Shown: one piece after another, positions 43,768 to 52,592 of the stretch | Layout: every line of letters begins with the position of its first letter | Numbering within the stretch: position 1 is the first letter of the stretch | Assembly (NCBI GenBank): GCA_003162245.1 | Contig: PMMM01000039.1 | Span: forward strand, 14,592 to 75,659 | Origin: Phycisphaerales bacterium | GTDB taxonomy: Bacteria > Planctomycetota > Phycisphaerae > UBA1845 > Fen-1342 | DNA length: 61,068 bases | Direction: 5' to 3' | Program-made: the position numbers and the translations under genes | The notes under the pieces: generated by a model | Database searches by the model: none | Told to the model about the DNA's origin: nothing | Seen by the model: the letters and a program-made list of their open reading frames with translations, nothing else

Positions 43768-44523
43768 CTACCCCGAGCGCGGCGGGTACGCCGGTGAGAT
43801 CAGCGGGCCGAGCCCGGCGAAATGCCCGACCGGGTCCTTCAGCGGGACCGGATGCGGCAGGGCGAACAGCTCGCCGTACTCAAACCCCGCCCGCGCGCCG
43901 TCGTTCGCGTCGCGGGCCCGGATGCGATGCAGCAGCCGCGCCAGCCGCTGCTCGTCGAACTGCGACTCGTACGCCGAGATCGCCGCGATCTTCTGTTCGT
44001 ACACGTCCGTCACGTCCGCGACAAACGTCGCCGGCCAGTGGTCCTGCTCCGCCCCCATCGCGACCGGACGGTACCAGAGCCAGTCGATGCGGTGCGGCGG
44101 CGTGCCCTCGAACCGGTCGTCCCACTTCGTCAACTGCGAGTAGAAGCGGGCACCTTCGAGAATGAGCTGCCCCTGATAGTGGTCCGGCGACGCCCCCGGC
44201 GTGTGACCGGCCATCCCGACCACGATCCGCGGTCGATACCGCCGGAAGACCGTGGCGACCGCGTAACGTGTCGGCGGGCCGTCCATCAGCTCGCGGTTCG
44301 TCAGCGGCAGCGTGATGACCTGCTGCACGCCGAGAATGCGCGACGCGGCCGCCAATTCCCGCGCGCGCACCTCCGGGGTGCCGCGGGGCGTCGGCTCCCC
44401 GTTGGTCATGTGCACGACGCCGACCCTGTGGCCGAGCTTGACGAGCTTGGCGATGGTTCCGCCGCAGGTGATTTCCAGGTCGTCGGGGTGGGGCATGGCG
44501 AAGATGATGTCGAGGTTGTCCAC
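43768..44523 (-). CDS. LmbE/PIG-L family deacetylase (BshB-like)
   Basis: Zinc-dependent N-deacetylase of 251 aa. The metal-binding PHPDDLE motif is at residues 11-17, and a later H in AGHTPGASPDH supplies further ligand and catalytic positions. Members remove acetyl groups from GlcNAc-type sugars; BshB1 acts in bacillithiol synthesis, others in mycothiol or antibiotic pathways. GTG 44523 is chosen because GGAG lies 7 nt upstream and homology starts there. The upstream frame to 44685 is not supported. It is divergent from btaB. Confidence 0.85.
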   Translation of the reverse strand: MDNLDIIFAMPHPDDLEITCGGTIAKLVKLGHRVGVVHMTNGEPTPRGTPEVRARELAAASRILGVQQVITLPLTNRELMDGPPTRYAVATVFRRYRPRIVVGMAGHTPGASPDHYQGQLILEGARFYSQLTKWDDRFEGTPPHRIDWLWYRPVAMGAEQDHWPATFVADVTDVYEQKIAAISAYESQFDEQRLARLLHRIRARDANDGARAGFEYGELFALPHPVPLKDPVGHFAGLGPLISPAYPPRSG

Positions 44524-44783
44524 GGGGTTTCTCCACGCAGGTCCCGCACAGCGGGGGCCACAAAACACGCGCGTGATTGTATGCGCGGCGAGCCCGGCCA
44601 CATCCCCCTCCGCCGCACGCGCGGCGACGCGCGCGACGCATTCGATCCGCCGGCCCCTTGGGCGCCCGCGGCCGGGCCGATACACTACGACCCCGGACGC
44701 GGACGCGGGCGGGCGCGGGCCCCGCGGCGGACGAGGGTCCGATACGCGGCGGGCAGGCGAGCGGGGGCAGGAGTGCGGACGCT

Positions 44784-45398
44784 TTGGCGGATACTGCCGT
44801 CCAACGGTTCTATCGCTTTCACGCGCACGTGTACGACGGCACGCGCTGGATGATCCTGCACGGGCGGCGGCGGGCGGCGGCGGCGCTGCACCTGCGGCCC
44901 GACAGCCGGGTGCTGGAAATCGGCTGCGGCACGGGGCTGAACTTCCCCTGCCTGCTCGAATACCTCGACCCGGTTGCCGGGCGGCTGGTCGGCCTGGATT
45001 TCTCGGCCGACATGCTCCGGCAGGCGCAGAAGCGCGTCGCGGCCCACGGCTGGCGGAACGTCCGCCTCGTGCAGGGCGACGCGACGGCCATGCAGCTCGG
45101 GCAGACGTTCGACGCCGCGTTCTTCGGCTACAGCCTCACGATGATCCCGGATTGGGTGGCGGCGATCGAGCGAGCCCTCGAACACCTCGCGAGCGGCGGC
45201 ACGCTCGTCGTGCTGGATTTCAGCCGGTTCCACGGCTGGGGGCCGTTGGCACCTCTGATGCGGACGTGGCTGCGGCTCAATCACGTGGAGACCCTGCGGC
45301 CCTACGAAGACATCCTGCGGCAACGCCTTGACGATTTGGAAGTGCACTACTGGCTGGGGGGCTACAACTTCACCGCCGTGGGGCGGAAAGGCGCGTGA
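44784..45398 (+). CDS. btaB: Class I SAM methyltransferase, BtaB-like (betaine lipid headgroup N-methylation)
   Basis: A cytoplasmic or membrane-associated methyltransferase of about 204 aa with motif I VLEIGCGTGLNFPCL, motif II LVGLDFSADML and DATAMQLGQTFDAAFF. BtaB trimethylates the amino group of diacylglyceryl-homoserine to give the betaine lipid DGTS. The assignment rests on the overlap with btaA. TTG 44784 is taken as start (AGGAG 10 nt upstream), but this is uncertain because the open frame runs to 44577. The stop overlaps the possible GTG start of btaA. Confidence 0.8.
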   Translation: MADTAVQRFYRFHAHVYDGTRWMILHGRRRAAAALHLRPDSRVLEIGCGTGLNFPCLLEYLDPVAGRLVGLDFSADMLRQAQKRVAAHGWRNVRLVQGDATAMQLGQTFDAAFFGYSLTMIPDWVAAIERALEHLASGGTLVVLDFSRFHGWGPLAPLMRTWLRLNHVETLRPYEDILRQRLDDLEVHYWLGGYNFTAVGRKGA

Positions 45399-45400
45399 CC

Positions 45401-46690
45401 ATGCCAGTGGTTGTGGACATGCCGATCACGGAGAACCGGGGGTTGTTGGAGCGGCTGGTCTTCCACGGCATCGTGTTCAACATGTCGTGGGAAGACCCGG
45501 AGATGGACCGGCAGGCGTTCAACCTGACGCCGGCGGACACGGTCGTCTCGATCAGCTCCGCCGGCTGCAACCCGCTGAATTTCCTGTGTCAGAGCCCCAG
45601 GAAGCTGATTTGCATCGATGGCAACGCGGCGCAGAACGCGATCCTCGAGCTGAAGCTGGCCGCGATCCGGGCCCTGAACCACGCGGCGTTCTTCGACATC
45701 TTCGCGGCACGCCGGCCCGCTGTGATCACGCGCGTCTACCGCGGGCGGCTGCGGCCGCAGCTCTCGCCGCGCGCGCGGGAGTTCTGGGACGAGAACCTGT
45801 GGATGGCGGCGCGGGGGCTGTACAACTTCGGGCGGATGGGGCTCTTCTGCCGGATTCTGCGGCCGTTCCTGGCGCTGCTTGGCCTCCAGAAGCAGCACGT
45901 CGAGGCGTTCTTCGAGCTGCGCAGCCTGGAGGAGCAGGCGGTTTGGTATCGCCAGTACGCGGCCCCGAAGCTCTGGGGCCCGTGGTCGCGCCGGTTCGTG
46001 ATGTTTCGCCCGCTGCTCTACCTGTGCGGCGTGCATCCGGAGCAGTACCGGCTGGTGAACGGCCGGCACGACATGTACGAGTACGTGAAGGAGCGGGTCG
46101 AGTACGCGCTGACGCGGGTGCCGATCTACGACAACTACTTTCTGAGCCAGGCCGTGACGGGGCGGTTCCGCGGCAACCGCGTGCCGCCCTATCTGCTCGC
46201 GGAGAATTTCGACACGCTGCGGCGGAACCTCGACCGCGTGACGATCGTCAACGGCTGGCTCGGTCCGTATCTCGACACGCTGCCGCCTGCGTCGATCAAC
46301 AAATTCAACCTGCTGGACATTTTCGACTGGATGACGCCGGCGATGTTCGAAGCGACGCTCCAGAGCGTGCTGCGGGCGGCGGCGCCGGGGGCCACGCTGA
46401 TCTACCGCTCGGGCAGCTACGCGCTCGATCCCCCGGCGTCGATTCTGCAGCACGTCGAGCGGCACGACGCCTTGGCGCGCAAGCTATTCGCGACCGACCG
46501 CTCGACGACGTATGGCAGCTTCTACATTCTGACGGTGAAGCACCCGACCGAACGGGCAGGAATGCCGGGGGTTCAGTGGTTGACGGGCTCTTCGAGCGGT
46601 GGGGCGACAAGACCATCGGCCGTGGTGCTGCGTGGCTCCCACTCCGACCCGCCGGGACCGAAGTTCACGCGGCGGGCCTCATCCCAGTAG
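45401..46690 (+). CDS. btaA: BtaA-like SAM:diacylglycerol 3-amino-3-carboxypropyltransferase (DUF3419)
   Basis: BtaA transfers the aminocarboxypropyl group of SAM to diacylglycerol, the first step of betaine lipid (DGTS) synthesis. Features of DUF3419 are clear: LVFHGIVFNMSWEDPEMDRQAF, VVSISSAGCNPLNFLC (the SAM site), LICIDGNAAQNAILELKLAAI, INKFNLLDIFDWM and LIYRSGSYALDPP. The conserved part ends at about FYILTVKHP. The last ~45 residues lie antisense to the end of the next gene (118-bp convergent overlap) and are probably read-through. A GTG at 45395 overlapping btaB is an alternative start. The pair is expected to replace phospholipids when phosphate is short. Confidence 0.88.
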   Translation: MPVVVDMPITENRGLLERLVFHGIVFNMSWEDPEMDRQAFNLTPADTVVSISSAGCNPLNFLCQSPRKLICIDGNAAQNAILELKLAAIRALNHAAFFDIFAARRPAVITRVYRGRLRPQLSPRAREFWDENLWMAARGLYNFGRMGLFCRILRPFLALLGLQKQHVEAFFELRSLEEQAVWYRQYAAPKLWGPWSRRFVMFRPLLYLCGVHPEQYRLVNGRHDMYEYVKERVEYALTRVPIYDNYFLSQAVTGRFRGNRVPPYLLAENFDTLRRNLDRVTIVNGWLGPYLDTLPPASINKFNLLDIFDWMTPAMFEATLQSVLRAAAPGATLIYRSGSYALDPPASILQHVERHDALARKLFATDRSTTYGSFYILTVKHPTERAGMPGVQWLTGSSSGGATRPSAVVLRGSHSDPPGPKFTRRASSQ

Positions 46691-47619
46691 CGGCCGGCGT
46701 TGTGCTCGAACGCGGCCCGCATCGCGAGTTCCGCCACGAGCCCCAGCATGATCGAAAAGCAGCCGAGCAGGAAGAAGATGACGCCGACGAGCGGCGCTTT
46801 GCCCCAGAACGCCTTCCACGCGTCCTGCGCGTAGATCGCCCGCCCGATGCCGAAGATCATGCATAGTGCCGCCGCGAGCCACGACCACTGCGTGATCTTG
46901 CCGAAGAAGTGCATCGGCTTCGTGCGGTACTTCTGGAGCATCCGCACGAGAATGAGATCGACGGCGACCTTGAAGATGCGGCCGTAGCCGTACTTGCTCT
47001 CGCCGGCCGTGCGGGGATTGTGCTGGACGATGACCTCGCAGATGCGCGCGCCGTGCATCGACGTGTACACGGGGATGAAGCGGTGCATTTCGCCGTAGAG
47101 GCGCGAGTCGCGAATGACGTTGGTGCGGTAGGCCTTCAGCGTGCAGCCGTAATCGTGCAGCTTCACGCCGGTGACGCGGCCGATGAGCCAGTTGGCGGCG
47201 CGGGAGACCTGGGTCCGGAGCCAGGGGTCCTGGCGGTTCTTGCGCCAGCCGCTGACGACGTCGTAGTGGCCCTCTTCGAGCATGTCGCAGAGGCGGCCGA
47301 TTTCCTCGGGCGGATTCTGGCCGTCGCCGTCCAGCGGCACGATGATCGGTGCGCGGGCCGCCCAGAATCCGGCCATCAGCGCAGCGGTCTGGCCGTAATT
47401 GCGGGCCAGGTGGATGACGCGGAGGCGCGGCTCGCCGGCCGTCAGTTCATCCAGCAGCGCCCCGGTCCGATCGCGGCTCCCGTCATTCACGACGATCAGC
47501 TCGAAGCTCCGGCGTTGGGTCGCCAGCGTCCGCACGAACTGCGGAATGACGGTCGGAATGCTGGCTTCCTCCTGGAAGACCGGCACGACGACCGAAACTT
47601 CGGGACGCGTCGGGAGCAT
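46573..47619 (-). CDS. Glycosyltransferase family 2 (GtrB/DPM-like) with two C-terminal membrane helices
   Basis: A 348-aa membrane enzyme. The GT-A domain has VSVVVPVFQEE, VVNDGSRDRTG, PLDGDGQNPPEEI (the D-x-D metal site) and VSGWRKNRQDPWLR. Two helices near the C-terminus (about 252-272 and 285-308) anchor it, as in GtrB and ArnC proteins that load glucose or other sugars onto undecaprenyl phosphate. KLHDYGCTLKAYR and HNPRTAGESKYGYGRI fit that group. The C-terminal ~35 residues overlap btaA on the opposite strand. The sugar donor is unknown. Confidence 0.88.
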   Translation of the reverse strand: MLPTRPEVSVVVPVFQEEASIPTVIPQFVRTLATQRRSFELIVVNDGSRDRTGALLDELTAGEPRLRVIHLARNYGQTAALMAGFWAARAPIIVPLDGDGQNPPEEIGRLCDMLEEGHYDVVSGWRKNRQDPWLRTQVSRAANWLIGRVTGVKLHDYGCTLKAYRTNVIRDSRLYGEMHRFIPVYTSMHGARICEVIVQHNPRTAGESKYGYGRIFKVAVDLILVRMLQKYRTKPMHFFGKITQWSWLAAALCMIFGIGRAIYAQDAWKAFWGKAPLVGVIFFLLGCFSIMLGLVAELAMRAAFEHNAGRYWDEARRVNFGPGGSEWEPRSTTADGLVAPPLEEPVNH

Positions 47620-47724
47620 CGACGATTACCTCAATCCGGACACGGCGGCGGGGCGTGTGACCCGCTCAGAAGGCGGTATTATAGCCGAACGGAGCGAATC
47701 CGATAGCCCGAGCGGAGCGTGGTC

Positions 47725-48213
47725 ATGTCCGGCACCATCGACGTTGCTATCCTGATAGGCAGCGCAGCGGATTGGGACGTGATGAAGGCCACGGTCGAAA
47801 CGCTGCGGGAGTTCGGCGTTTCATGTGAAACGCGAGTGCTCTCGGCGCATCGCACGCCAGCCGAGACCGCGGAGTACGTCCGAAAATGCGACGCCGCCGG
47901 CACGCGGGTGTTCATCGCGGCGGCGGGGATGGCGGCGCATCTGGCGGGAGCGGTCGCGGCCCAGACGACGCGGCCGGTGCTTGGCGTGCCGCTCGCGACG
48001 TCGGAGCTGAACGGCCTGGATGCGCTGCTGGCAACGGTGCAGATGCCGGCGGGCATTCCGGTCGGCACGCTTGCGATCGGGCGGGCGGGGGCGATCAACG
48101 CGGCGTTGCTGGCGGTCAGCATTCTCGCGAACGAGCGGCCGGAACTGCGGGAGAAGCTGCGGGCCGCGCGGCAGAAGCAGGCCGAAGAGATCCGGGCGGT
48201 CCGGTTGACCTGA
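47725..48213 (+). CDS. purE: N5-carboxyaminoimidazole ribonucleotide mutase
   Basis: Purine synthesis step that moves the carboxyl group from N5 to C4, giving CAIR. The 162-aa product has the phosphate-binding GSAADWDVM (usually GSxSDW), the active-site SAHRTP, and AAGMAAHLAGAVAAQTTRPVLGVP. ATG 47725 has GGAG 7 nt upstream; GTG 47719 is also in frame. The second residue of the GS motif run is altered (A-A for x-S), a conservative change seen in some homologues. purK is not adjacent. It is followed 32 bp later by comEC. Confidence 0.9.
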   Translation: MSGTIDVAILIGSAADWDVMKATVETLREFGVSCETRVLSAHRTPAETAEYVRKCDAAGTRVFIAAAGMAAHLAGAVAAQTTRPVLGVPLATSELNGLDALLATVQMPAGIPVGTLAIGRAGAINAALLAVSILANERPELREKLRAARQKQAEEIRAVRLT

Positions 48214-48245
48214 CAGCCACAGGGGCGCGTGCTACATTTCGCGAC

Positions 48246-51200
48246 ATGGAATCGCCGGGGAGCACGCTTGGGGCTCAGCGGGACGCGGTCGCCGCGTTGC
48301 TGCGCCGGCCGCCGCGGCCCGCGCCGCTGCTGTGGCCCGCGATCGCACTGATGGCGGGGATCTGGCTGTCAGACGAAGTCGGCGCGGTGGCGGGTGCTTC
48401 CCGCGGGGTTCTGCTGGCTGCGCCCGTGGTCGCGTTCGCGCTGATTCTGGTCGTCCGGCGGTACGCGCGCGGGGCGCTCGGGCTCAACGTGCTCGTGGTC
48501 GGCATGGCGCTGGCGGTCGGCTTCTTGCGGCATCAAGTCGCCATTGACAAGCCGCCGAACCATGTCGCCAGCGCATTGGGCGCCGAGCCGGTGCTCACGC
48601 GCGTCGCCGGCCGGATCGTGACGGCGCCGATCGTCCGGCCGCCGCTGCTGCTGAACCCGTTTTTGCCATTCAATCCGCCGCCGCGGACACAGTTTGTGCT
48701 CGCGCTGGACGAGTTGCGGGTGACGGTGCCGCCGACGCCGGTGGTCGGCAATGTGCGCGTCAACGTCGAGGCGGCGGATCTCAACCTGCAACTGGGCCAG
48801 CGCGTGCAGGTGACGGGCAAGCTGTACCTTCCTGTCCGGCCGCAGAATCCAGGCGAGTTCGACTGGTCGCGCTGGTATCAGCAGCAGGGGATCGACGTCG
48901 GGCTGAGCGTCGAGGGGGCCGAGCACGTGACGGTCCTGCCGGAGCCGCCGGTGTGGAGCTACCGCCTCGTGACGAGGGTGCGCAGCGTGGCCCGCAGTCT
49001 GCTGTTCGAGCCGTACGCGGACTGGGAGGGCGACCCATCGGGCCGGCTGCTCGACACGATGGTGCTGGGGCAGCGCAGCGCCGTCGATCAGAAGATCAAC
49101 GAGGCGTTCCTGCGCGCCGGCGGGATGCACTTCCTGGCGGTGAGTGGATTCAATGTGACGCTGCTGGCCGGCGCGACGTGGTGGTTTGTGCGGCGTTTTC
49201 TGCGTCAGGGTTCCGTCGTGGCGGCTGTGTCGGCGGTCGTGGCCATCCTGCTCTTCGCACTGGTGGCAGAGCCCAACGCGCCGATCCTGCGGGCGACGGT
49301 GGCGGGCGTGCTGGTGGCGCTCGCCGCGGTCACGCGGCGCCCGATGTGCGTTGCGAACTGGCTGGCGCTGGCGGCGGGCTTCGTGCTGCTGTGCAACCCG
49401 CTGGAGCTGTTCCGCGCGGGGTTTCAGCTTTCGTTCTTTCTGGTCGCGGGCCTCTACGTTTTCGCGCCCGACATGCGCTACGCATTCCTGCGACCAGACC
49501 GCATTCCGGCACCAGCGCCGGAGCCGAGCACGTTCACGCGCCTCGTGTGTCAGAAGTTGCGGCGCGCATCGTTGGTCCTGGCGCTGGTGAGCATGTATGC
49601 CTGGCTGATCTCATGTCCGCTCGTGATGTGGCATTTCCAGCGCGTGGCTCCCTGGGGTTGGCTGGGCGCGCTTTTGGCGACGCCGCTCGTGACCGCGATC
49701 ACGCTATTGAGCTTCGTCGCCATGCTGGCGCACGCGGTCGTACCGCCGCTCGGGGCTCTGGTCGGCGCGGCACTACATCACCTAACGGATCTTCTGCTGT
49801 GGCTCGTGGACCTGTTCAACTATATGCCGCACGCAGTACTCGAATGCCAGCGCCCGCCGTTGGGATTCGTGGCCGCCAGCTACGCGGCCCTGGCCCTGGT
49901 GTATGTCGCGCTGGGCCGTAGCGCGCGGGATTTCGAGGACGTGCGCGTGTTGCCGGCACTCCTGCCGCTGGAGCGGGCGGCGCGCACGCGTCGCGGTCGC
50001 CTGCTGCTGGGGGTTGCCGGCGGCCTCGCGGCGCTGGGCACGCTGTCATGGATCGTGTGGCCGACACACGGTGCCGCGGCAGATTTCTGCGTGCACGTGC
50101 TGGCGGTCGGCAACGGCAATGCCGCGCTGCTGACGACGCCCGACGGGCACGCCGCCGTAATTGACGTGGGTACCGACACGAACTCGGATGCGGGGCAGGT
50201 GGCGGTGGACGCGCTGCGGACGGCCGGGCTGCGCCGCGTGGAGGCCGCGCTCCTCTCGCACGCGAACTTCGACCACTACAGCGGCCTGCCGACGTTGTGG
50301 CAGCGGTTGCCCGTCGACCGTTGGATGACCAATGCCTACTTCGAGCGCCAGGCTTCAGACACCCGCGCGCCGTGCAAGCTGCTAGACCAGCTTCCGCCCG
50401 GCGCACCGCCGCCGGAGATCGTGCGGGCCGGCGATCGGCTCCACGTCGGCGACGCAGAACTCGAGGTCCTCTGGCCGCCCGACGATCTCGACGCGCGTTG
50501 GAAAGCCAACAACACGGCGCTCGTGGTGCGCGTCACCGTCGCGGGGCGCTCGATCCTCCTTACCGGCGACATCGAGCGGGAGGCGATGAACGCGTTGCTG
50601 GAGAGCGCCCGCGCTGGGCGCATCATGTTGCACGCCGACGTGCTGGTCACGCCGCACCACGGCCAAGTGATCCAGCGCGTGACGGAAGCGTTCTATGCGG
50701 CGGTATCGCCGAGCGTGGTCGTGGTTTCGACACGTACGCCGCGGCCGAAGGTCGCACTGGCGGTGGCCAACGCGTTGGGGCCGGGTGTGCGGGTCATCGC
50801 GACGCGCGACGCGGGTGCGGTCGCGCTGCGGATCACGTCTGACGGCCGCTTGACCGTCGAAACGCCTTGCGCTGCACGAGAGAGAACGGCTCCTGATCCC
50901 GCTCTAGGCGAACTGGGCCAGCACAAGCCCGACGAGGGCGGCGCCGAGAATCAGCCAGGCTCAATTGAGCTTCAAACGCCAGAGCAGCACGGCCGTGGCC
51001 AGCGCGAGGGCAACGGTCGGCACATCGCGGATCGCGACGCGGCCAAGGTGCCAGGTCACGACGGCCATCAGCGCGAGCGAGCCCGCATTCACGCCGTCGA
51101 GCACCGCGCCCGCGAGGGCGGAGCGGCGCAGGCGCGGCACGAGCGGACCGCTGATCGCGACGAAGAAGAACGCGGGCAGAAAGATGCCCACGGTGGCTAC

Positions 51201-51314
51201 GACAGCGCCGGTCGTCCCGCCCAGCACGTACCCGATGAACGTCGCGGTCGTGAAAACCGGACCAGGCGTGATCTGGCCGACGGCGACCGCGTCCAGAAGC
51301 TGACTTTCGGTTAG
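48246..51314 (+). CDS. comEC: ComEC/Rec2 family DNA-uptake channel with a run-on C-terminus
   Basis: An inner-membrane protein for single-stranded DNA import in competence. N-terminal helices and an OB-like segment (VRVNVEAADLNLQLGQRVQVTGKL) precede the competence domain (MHFLAVSGFNVTLLAG, then many helices). A C-terminal metallo-beta-lactamase-like domain follows, with AVGNGNAALL, LLSHANFDHYSG, LTGDIEREAM and VTPHHGQ. Recognisable sequence ends near TSDGRLTVETP (about 50870). The remaining ~145 residues are low-complexity; those from 50961 on (118 aa) lie antisense to chrA, so the functional end is probably earlier or a stop was lost. ATG 48246 is the first ATG at the homology start. Confidence 0.85.
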   Translation: MESPGSTLGAQRDAVAALLRRPPRPAPLLWPAIALMAGIWLSDEVGAVAGASRGVLLAAPVVAFALILVVRRYARGALGLNVLVVGMALAVGFLRHQVAIDKPPNHVASALGAEPVLTRVAGRIVTAPIVRPPLLLNPFLPFNPPPRTQFVLALDELRVTVPPTPVVGNVRVNVEAADLNLQLGQRVQVTGKLYLPVRPQNPGEFDWSRWYQQQGIDVGLSVEGAEHVTVLPEPPVWSYRLVTRVRSVARSLLFEPYADWEGDPSGRLLDTMVLGQRSAVDQKINEAFLRAGGMHFLAVSGFNVTLLAGATWWFVRRFLRQGSVVAAVSAVVAILLFALVAEPNAPILRATVAGVLVALAAVTRRPMCVANWLALAAGFVLLCNPLELFRAGFQLSFFLVAGLYVFAPDMRYAFLRPDRIPAPAPEPSTFTRLVCQKLRRASLVLALVSMYAWLISCPLVMWHFQRVAPWGWLGALLATPLVTAITLLSFVAMLAHAVVPPLGALVGAALHHLTDLLLWLVDLFNYMPHAVLECQRPPLGFVAASYAALALVYVALGRSARDFEDVRVLPALLPLERAARTRRGRLLLGVAGGLAALGTLSWIVWPTHGAAADFCVHVLAVGNGNAALLTTPDGHAAVIDVGTDTNSDAGQVAVDALRTAGLRRVEAALLSHANFDHYSGLPTLWQRLPVDRWMTNAYFERQASDTRAPCKLLDQLPPGAPPPEIVRAGDRLHVGDAELEVLWPPDDLDARWKANNTALVVRVTVAGRSILLTGDIEREAMNALLESARAGRIMLHADVLVTPHHGQVIQRVTEAFYAAVSPSVVVVSTRTPRPKVALAVANALGPGVRVIATRDAGAVALRITSDGRLTVETPCAARERTAPDPALGELGQHKPDEGGAENQPGSIELQTPEQHGRGQREGNGRHIADRDAAKVPGHDGHQRERARIHAVEHRAREGGAAQARHERTADRDEEERGQKDAHGGYDSAGRPAQHVPDERRGRENRTRRDLADGDRVQKLTFG

Positions 51315-52097
51315 CCAATGCCAGCGCTCCACGAGGTCGGCCCGCAGGAACGCGAGCAGCACGTACCCGCTGCCGAATAGCACCGCGCCGATCTTCAGGA
51401 AGAAGAGAAACAGCGGCCACAGGCCGAACGGGGCGGCCGCGCCGAGCGCCGCCGTGGCCATCGTGCCCATCGTGGTAGGCCCCGCGGGCACGAGTGCCAA
51501 GAGCAATGCCGGCGGGCCCCTGCGCCGCGTGCGGTTGAGCAGATCGCGTATCAGCGGCGTCGCGACACCCGCGCCGAGCAGGATGAGCAGCTCGTGGATA
51601 CCCAGGAAGCCGCTGACGGTCGCGAGCAGCGCGACGGCAATCGACACCTTGTCCTTCAGGGCCGTGCGCGACAGTCGCCAGAGCGCTTGCAGCACGATCA
51701 CGACCACGACGGGCTTGACGCCGTAGAGAATGCCCGCGACCTGCGGCAGCGTGCCGAAACGTACGTACGCCCAGGCGATCGCCGCAACCAGGACCGCGGC
51801 CGGGAAGATGAAGCACGCGCCCGCGAGGAGCAGGCCGGGAAAGCCCGCGCGGCGGTGCCCCACGTGAATCGCCATCTCCGTCGAGTTCGGCCCCGGGATC
51901 AGGTTCGTGGCGCCCAGCAGGTCGACGAATTCCTCGCGCGAAAGCCACTTCCGCCGCACTACGACCTCGTCCTCCATCATCGCGATGTGGGCGGCGGGGC
52001 CGCCGAAGGCGGTGAGGCCGAGGCGGAGGTACAGGGCGGCCAGCTCGCGCAGCGGTCTGCGGGAGCTGGCGGCCGGACTGGAAGCGTCAGATGGCAT
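50961..52097 (-). CDS. chrA: Chromate transporter ChrA
   Basis: The bidomain CHR transporter exports chromate. The 378-aa protein has two homologous halves with the motifs FGGPAAHIAMME and FGSGYVLLAFLRADLVER, each near the first helices of a half, plus GATNLIPGPNSTEMAI and AVGQITPGPVFTTATFIGY. About ten hydrophobic helices are present. ATG 52097 is preferred over the frame start at 52163. It overlaps the DoxX gene end by 11 nt and comEC on the other strand by 354 bp. In context it is the last gene of a small redox-stress operon. Confidence 0.9.
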   Translation of the reverse strand: MPSDASSPAASSRRPLRELAALYLRLGLTAFGGPAAHIAMMEDEVVVRRKWLSREEFVDLLGATNLIPGPNSTEMAIHVGHRRAGFPGLLLAGACFIFPAAVLVAAIAWAYVRFGTLPQVAGILYGVKPVVVVIVLQALWRLSRTALKDKVSIAVALLATVSGFLGIHELLILLGAGVATPLIRDLLNRTRRRGPPALLLALVPAGPTTMGTMATAALGAAAPFGLWPLFLFFLKIGAVLFGSGYVLLAFLRADLVERWHWLTESQLLDAVAVGQITPGPVFTTATFIGYVLGGTTGAVVATVGIFLPAFFFVAISGPLVPRLRRSALAGAVLDGVNAGSLALMAVVTWHLGRVAIRDVPTVALALATAVLLWRLKLN

Positions 52098-52590
52098 CGT
52101 CGGGCGCGGTTCGCTCGGTCTGCGTCCGCGTGATGAGCGCGTCGATGGAGGCGGCGCCGGCACCCACGATGAGCAGGAAGATCAACCCGAGCAGCATGGA
52201 GTAGTCGACGCGGGCCTCGTGCAACATGCTCCAGAACCCGTAGCGCGCGAGCTTCGGTAACGAAAACGGTCCGAAGCCGTGGCCCAGCAGCATCGGGATC
52301 TTGGTCGAGATGATCGCGACCGAGATATTGATGATGAGCGGAATGGTTGCCAGACGCGTCAGGAGTCCGAGGACGACGAGGGCGCCGAAGACGATCTCGA
52401 CGACGCCGACGAACGGGGCCATGACCTGCGGCGCGGGAATGCCGATGTGCTCGAACCGGCCGACGCCGAGTTCGCCCGGATACAGGAACTTCTGGATGCC
52501 CTCGGTGAGGAACACTCCGCCGACGATGATCCGGACCAGGATCGTCGCGCAACTCGCGTCCGTCCGCAGCAGCCGTTGTCCGAGCGTCAT
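52087..52590 (-). CDS. DoxX family membrane protein
   Basis: A 167-aa, four-helix membrane protein. VRIIVGGVFLTEGIQKFLYPGELGVGRFEHIGIPAP is the DoxX entry motif; further helices are at about 55-75, 80-98 and 130-150. DoxX-type proteins are linked to thiosulfate:quinone reduction or redox-stress membrane complexes, but many are uncharacterised. ATG 52590 has AAAGGAG 5 nt upstream, and a GTG two codons earlier overlaps the stop of the hemerythrin gene. It is coupled on both sides (hemerythrin upstream, chrA downstream). Confidence 0.8.
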   Translation of the reverse strand: MTLGQRLLRTDASCATILVRIIVGGVFLTEGIQKFLYPGELGVGRFEHIGIPAPQVMAPFVGVVEIVFGALVVLGLLTRLATIPLIINISVAIISTKIPMLLGHGFGPFSLPKLARYGFWSMLHEARVDYSMLLGLIFLLIVGAGAASIDALITRTQTERTAPDDAI

Positions 52591-52592
52591 GC

